From contig URQK01000058.1 in assembly GCA_900549975.1 (NCBI GenBank), positions 1 through 10,112 of the forward strand: a DNA stretch of 10,112 nucleotides, given 5' to 3'. A model generated the notes under the pieces. That model was not told the origin of the DNA. It searched no databases and saw only the letters and a list, made by a program, of their open reading frames with translations. This DNA comes from an uncultured Mollicutes bacterium. Its GTDB lineage: Bacteria > Bacillota_I > Bacilli_A > RFN20 > CAG-826. Each line of letters opens with the position of its first letter. The stretch's first letter is position 1. This document shows, piece by piece, positions 7,802-10,112 of this stretch. Made by a program: the position numbers and the translations under genes.

Positions 7802-7818
7802 ATAATGATATTATAATT
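7793..7818. promoter_or_regulatory. 11-bp inverted repeat over the methyltransferase -10 and start site
   Basis: AATTATAATAT (7793-7803) and ATATTATAATT (7808-7818) are perfect inverted arms around AATG. The repeat covers the predicted -10 and the likely transcription start, the classic place for a repressor. Some DNA methyltransferases repress their own genes, and restriction-modification controllers act at such sites, so autoregulation is a reasonable inference. The arms contain only A and T, which raises the chance of coincidence. Confidence 0.4.
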
Positions 7819-7845
7819 AATTGTTTTAGTTATGAAGGTGAAAAT

Positions 7846-9516
7846 ATGAAATTTAAAGTTTTAGATTTGTTTTGTGATATCGGAGGATTTTCTTTAGGCT
7901 TATCAAAAGTTGATGGATTTAGTGTAAATGTTGCTTTTGATAATGATGAAGAAGTAAAAGAAACGTTTAATAAAAACTTTCCTAAGACATATTTAATATG
8001 TGGTAATATATTAGAAGAAGATGTACAAAAACAAATTATTGATAAATCTAAACAAAATAAAGTAAATGTTGTAGTTATAGAAAACTCACTTTTTTACACT
8101 GAAGATAACAAAAATGAACTAATAAACACATGTATTAATATTATTAATGAACTAAAACCAAGTATAATCATCACTCATAATGATATTGAAAAATTGGATT
8201 TTAAAGAAAATGAAGATTTATTTATAGGAAAAATGACGGAAAATGGTTATAAAGTTAATATTAATAGGATTAATAGTAAACATTATGGACTAGCAGAAGA
8301 TCGTTATTTTAATATCTTTATTTTTGCTAAAAAGAAGGCACTTTCTTTTCCAAAAGAAAAAGAACAAGTAAGTGTTAAGACCGCTATATCGGATTTGGCA
8401 TATTTAGAAAATGGAGAAGGCCAAAAAATTTCTTTCTATATTAATAAACCACAAAATGAATATCAAAAGAATTTGCGTGGAGAATACTTGGAATTTCATG
8501 AATCGAATAAATGCTCTAAGAAAAAATTAGAAGAAATAAGATCTATGCCAATTAAGAAAGATAATTTAAAAGATAAAAACTATCGATTAAATTATGATGA
8601 TGTTGCACCTTCTTTAAATTCACGTTTATTTTTAACTAATAAAGCTGTTCATCCAACTCTAAATAGAACTTTAACACTTAGAGAAGTAGCAAGACTTCAA
8701 AGTTTTAATGATGATTTCTATTTTTGTGGTAATAAGTCTTCGATTATAAAACAAATTTGTGAAGCTTTTCCTCCATTACTAGCTAGAGAAATTGCTATTC
8801 AAATTGCTAATGAATTTGATGTAGAACTTGTTGATGGTTTAAATTATGAATTATATCTAGGCAATGCCTATACTTTAATTGATAAATTAATAGAAGATAA
8901 TATCAAAGTAAACCATATTATTACTGATCCACCATATAGTTTACCTTACGATGAAGAAAACTTTAATATGAAAAAAGCAATTAAAAATGGTGAAGCTTTT
9001 GATGTTCTTTCTTGGATTCCAAAATATGAAAAAATACTCGATGATAATGGGTCAATGATTGTATTTTGCTCGTATCGTGATATTAGTTATATTATTAAAA
9101 CCATGGAAGAAAATAATTTAGAAGTTAAAGATATAATTGTTTGGAAAAAAACTAACCCAATTCCAAGAAATGTTAATCGTAGATATGTTCAAGATATGAA
9201 ATTTGCTATTTGGAGTGTGAAAAAAGGCGCCAAATGGGTGTTTAATAGAAATCCGAAAAAGTCATATATGCGTAGTTTATTTGAAACTGGTGTTGTATCG
9301 GGTAAAGAAAAATATGATGCATCACAAAAGAGTTTACGTTTAATGGATGAAATAGTAAAAATACACACTAAAGAAAATGATTTGATTATTGATCCATTTA
9401 TGGGAACAGGAACAACAGGATTAGCGTGTTTAGACTTAAACCGTAAATTTATCGGTATTGAAATAGATAAGAAATGCTTTACTGTCGCGGTAAATAGACT
9501 TAATCGAATTATATAA
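7846..9516 (+). CDS. DNA methyltransferase fusion: degenerate C5-cytosine domain plus beta-class N6-adenine/N4-cytosine domain
   Basis: The 556-residue protein joins two methyltransferase modules. Residues 1-325 follow a cytosine-5 enzyme: motif I DLFCDIGGFSLGL (7-19), the PSPTIT-like APSLNSR (254-260), HPTLNRTLTLREVARLQSF (269-287) and a motif X-like QICEAFPPLLAREIA (303-317). Where the catalytic PCQ should be (about 74-86) it reads VNVVVIENSLFYT, with no cysteine. The ENV motif is replaced by THNDIEKL (110-117), and QxRxR is reduced to AEDRYF. This half is probably catalytically dead. Residues 333-556 form a compact beta-class enzyme: DPPY (361-364), KTNPIPRNVNRRYVQDMKFA (435-454), a degenerate HPTQKP-like DASQKSL (491-497), the SAM-site DPFMGTGTTG (516-525) and GIEID (537-541). 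DPPY favours N6-adenine. The GAAGGTGA ribosome site (7834-7841) supports this start. No endonuclease gene is adjacent. The target sequence is unknown. Confidence 0.92.
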   Translation: MKFKVLDLFCDIGGFSLGLSKVDGFSVNVAFDNDEEVKETFNKNFPKTYLICGNILEEDVQKQIIDKSKQNKVNVVVIENSLFYTEDNKNELINTCINIINELKPSIIITHNDIEKLDFKENEDLFIGKMTENGYKVNINRINSKHYGLAEDRYFNIFIFAKKKALSFPKEKEQVSVKTAISDLAYLENGEGQKISFYINKPQNEYQKNLRGEYLEFHESNKCSKKKLEEIRSMPIKKDNLKDKNYRLNYDDVAPSLNSRLFLTNKAVHPTLNRTLTLREVARLQSFNDDFYFCGNKSSIIKQICEAFPPLLAREIAIQIANEFDVELVDGLNYELYLGNAYTLIDKLIEDNIKVNHIITDPPYSLPYDEENFNMKKAIKNGEAFDVLSWIPKYEKILDDNGSMIVFCSYRDISYIIKTMEENNLEVKDIIVWKKTNPIPRNVNRRYVQDMKFAIWSVKKGAKWVFNRNPKKSYMRSLFETGVVSGKEKYDASQKSLRLMDEIVKIHTKENDLIIDPFMGTGTTGLACLDLNRKFIGIEIDKKCFTVAVNRLNRII

Positions 9517-9530
9517 GATTTATTTATAAG

Positions 9531-9557
9531 CTTAGGATATAAAATTCTAAGTTTTTT
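9531..9557 (+). terminator. Rho-independent terminator of the methyltransferase gene
   Basis: CTTAGGAT (9531-9538) pairs with ATTCTAAG (9544-9551), including one G-U pair, around the loop ATAAA, and is followed directly by six T. It starts 14 bases after the methyltransferase stop codon. It ends the unit, so any endonuclease partner further downstream would need its own promoter. Confidence 0.8.
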
Positions 9558-9560
9558 ATT

Positions 9561-9604
9561 AAATCTTTACTTATGTAAAATTTTTATATACGAAATCTTT
9601 ACTT
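9561..9604. repeat. Two direct copies of AAATCTTTACTT
   Basis: The 12-mer AAATCTTTACTT occurs at 9561-9572 and 9593-9604, 32 bases apart. The second copy forms most of the left arm of the hairpin at 9596-9634; the first can pair with part of the same right arm (TCTTTACTT with AAGTAAAGA at 9626-9634). The two pairings exclude each other. No convincing promoter is visible; TATATA at 9585-9590 is the best -10 candidate and has no good -35. Confidence 0.5.
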
Positions 9605-9634
9605 TTTATAAAAACGGCACATAAAAAGTAAAGA
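9596..9634 (+). promoter_or_regulatory. 14-bp perfect hairpin in the leader of the TGA-interrupted small frame
   Basis: TCTTTACTTTTTAT (9596-9609) and ATAAAAAGTAAAGA (9621-9634) pair perfectly around the 11-base loop AAAAACGGCAC. The stem ends just before the Shine-Dalgarno-like AAAAGGTG of the small frame that begins at 9650. No T-run follows, so it is not a terminator. It could be a leader regulating translation, a processing site, or an operator. The loop's CGGC is the most GC-rich spot nearby. Confidence 0.5.
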
Positions 9635-9649
9635 AAAAGGTGAATTGTC

Positions 9650-9829
9650 ATGTACTCTTATCAACCGTTAGAAAAAAGGCTCAATGATAAATGATTTAAC
9701 AAAAAATCTTTTTATTATCGTGACCTTGATAATTGGAAAGATGAAAAAGGATGGCTTATTGACACTTGCCTTGATGGACAAGATGCATTTAAAAGATTAT
9801 TAGAATTACTAGATATTAATGTTATTTAA
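9650..9829 (+). pseudogene. 59-codon small gene interrupted by in-frame TGA at codon 15
   Basis: The ATG at 9650 follows a ribosome-like site (AAAAGGTG) and reads MYSYQPLEKRLNDK, then TGA (9692-9694). The same frame then continues for 44 sense codons, FNKKSFYYRDLDNWKDEKGW and on through CLDGQDAFKRLLELLDINVI, to TAA at 9827. The downstream part has protein-like composition (two TGG Trp codons, acidic and aromatic residues, a predicted helix near the end) but no ATG, GTG or TTG to start it, which argues that both parts once formed one protein. A single G-to-A change from TGG would explain the break. I do not recognise the family. Alternatives are a recent pseudogene, a sequencing error, or UGA read-through. 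If this frame is not real, 9517-9924 holds only the terminators and repeats listed here. Confidence 0.5.
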
Positions 9830-9881
9830 CATATTTAATAAGATACAATCTATCTAAAATATTCTACCGTAAACTATTGTT

Positions 9882-9912
9882 AAAAAGGCTCTCAACTAAA
9901 TGACAACCTTTT
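9882..9912. terminator. Weak bidirectional terminator between convergent frames
   Basis: AAAAAGG (9882-9888) pairs with CCTTTT (9907-9912), with a partly paired extension CTCTC/GACAA and an 8-base loop. Read leftward, the stem ends in five T, so it best serves the minus-strand gene whose stop codon is at 9925-9927, 13 bases away. The mismatched stem makes it weak. Confidence 0.4.
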
Positions 9913-9924
9913 ATGTTAATGTGA

Positions 9925-10112
9925 TTATTTTTCTATTAATTCAGGCATGTTTAACCCTAATTTGCCATATACATACTTGTATTTATCAATTTTGTTTTGT
10001 TCATTAATATTGCTAGTAATTTCTAACTCTTTTGGAGGAATACTGACGATTCTAACAGGAGCGTATTTAAGCATTTCTTCAGAATAAGTTGCTAATATTT
10101 TAGCCATTTCAT
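9925..10112 (-). CDS. Unrecognised short frame, probably the C-terminal end of a gene cut by the right edge
   Basis: Reading leftward, the frame is open from the window edge to TAA at 9925-9927. The first visible ATG (10107) would give 60 residues: MAKILATYSEEMLKYAPVRI, then a charged stretch ending in KYVYGKLGLNMPELIEK. Only five bases lie upstream of that ATG, no ribosome site can be seen, and the codon before it (GAA) keeps the frame open, so the true start may lie outside the window. Composition is protein-like: one predicted helix, an IPPKE turn and a second Lys/Tyr-rich helix. There is no signal peptide, membrane segment or motif I can name. It converges on the small interrupted frame, with a weak terminator between them. 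Confidence 0.5.
   Translation of the reverse strand, partial: EMAKILATYSEEMLKYAPVRIVSIPPKELEITSNINEQNKIDKYKYVYGKLGLNMPELIEK

Noticed and set aside
9692..9694. TGA as a selenocysteine codon
   Set aside because: The protein resembles no selenoprotein family, and I see no convincing bacterial SECIS hairpin just downstream of the TGA.
9674..9904. AAAAAGGCTC...TAAATGA occurring twice (near 9674 and 9882) as a possible duplicated element
   Set aside because: Only the first ten and last seven bases match, the flanks differ, and the second copy is better explained as a terminator stem. There are no target-site duplications or transposase remains.
1..10112. Mycoplasma-type genetic code (TGA = Trp)
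   Set aside because: Trp is TGG in the Trp codons I checked in the MATE, second lipoprotein, pckA and methyltransferase genes, and none of these genes contains an in-frame TGA. In AT-rich genomes using that code, most Trp would be TGA.
1..10112. CRISPR array, tRNA, rRNA, insertion sequence or phage attachment site
   Set aside because: No regularly spaced repeats with spacers, no cloverleaf or rRNA-like sequence, and no transposase or integrase reading frame was found on either strand.

Overview
The window is AT-rich, with lipoproteins of the Gram-positive type and genes spaced as in a low-GC Firmicute. An uncultured gut member of the Bacilli (Erysipelotrichales, Acholeplasmatales or RF39-like) is a reasonable guess, but no marker here settles it. 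Tryptophan is encoded by TGG wherever I checked it in the MATE, pckA, methyltransferase and second lipoprotein genes, so the standard code fits. Every stop seen at the end of a full gene is TAA.

Layout. 1-1457 (minus strand): a MATE-family efflux transporter that runs off the left edge and lacks only its last residues. 1458-1647: a divergent regulatory region with a MATE promoter, six TTACA/TGTAA elements and a perfect 20-bp palindrome beside an extended -10 promoter. 1648-5883 (plus): two co-transcribed lipoprotein genes, the first with a bacterial Ig-like (Big_2) domain. 5884-6066: weak inverted repeats, the pckA promoter and a leader hairpin. 6067-7677 (plus): ATP-dependent phosphoenolpyruvate carboxykinase, closed by a long-stem terminator. 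7846-9516 (plus): a 556-residue DNA methyltransferase fusion behind its own promoter, which overlaps two inverted repeats. 9531-9557: its terminator. 9558-9924: two direct repeats, a 14-bp hairpin leader, and a 59-codon reading frame interrupted by TGA at codon 15. 9925-10112 (minus): a short unrecognised frame, probably the C-terminal end of a gene starting outside the window.

The most unusual item is the methyltransferase. Its N-terminal half (about 325 residues) has the fold signatures of a cytosine-5 methyltransferase, but the Pro-Cys-Gln catalytic motif and the Glu-Asn-Val motif are gone. Its C-terminal half is a compact beta-class amino-methyltransferase with intact DPPY and FMGTG motifs. 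I infer one active amino-methyltransferase carrying a catalytically dead C5 domain reused for DNA binding or target choice. No restriction endonuclease is visible beside it, so it looks like an orphan or regulatory methyltransferase. The other genes are independent: export, cell-surface lipoproteins and central carbon metabolism.
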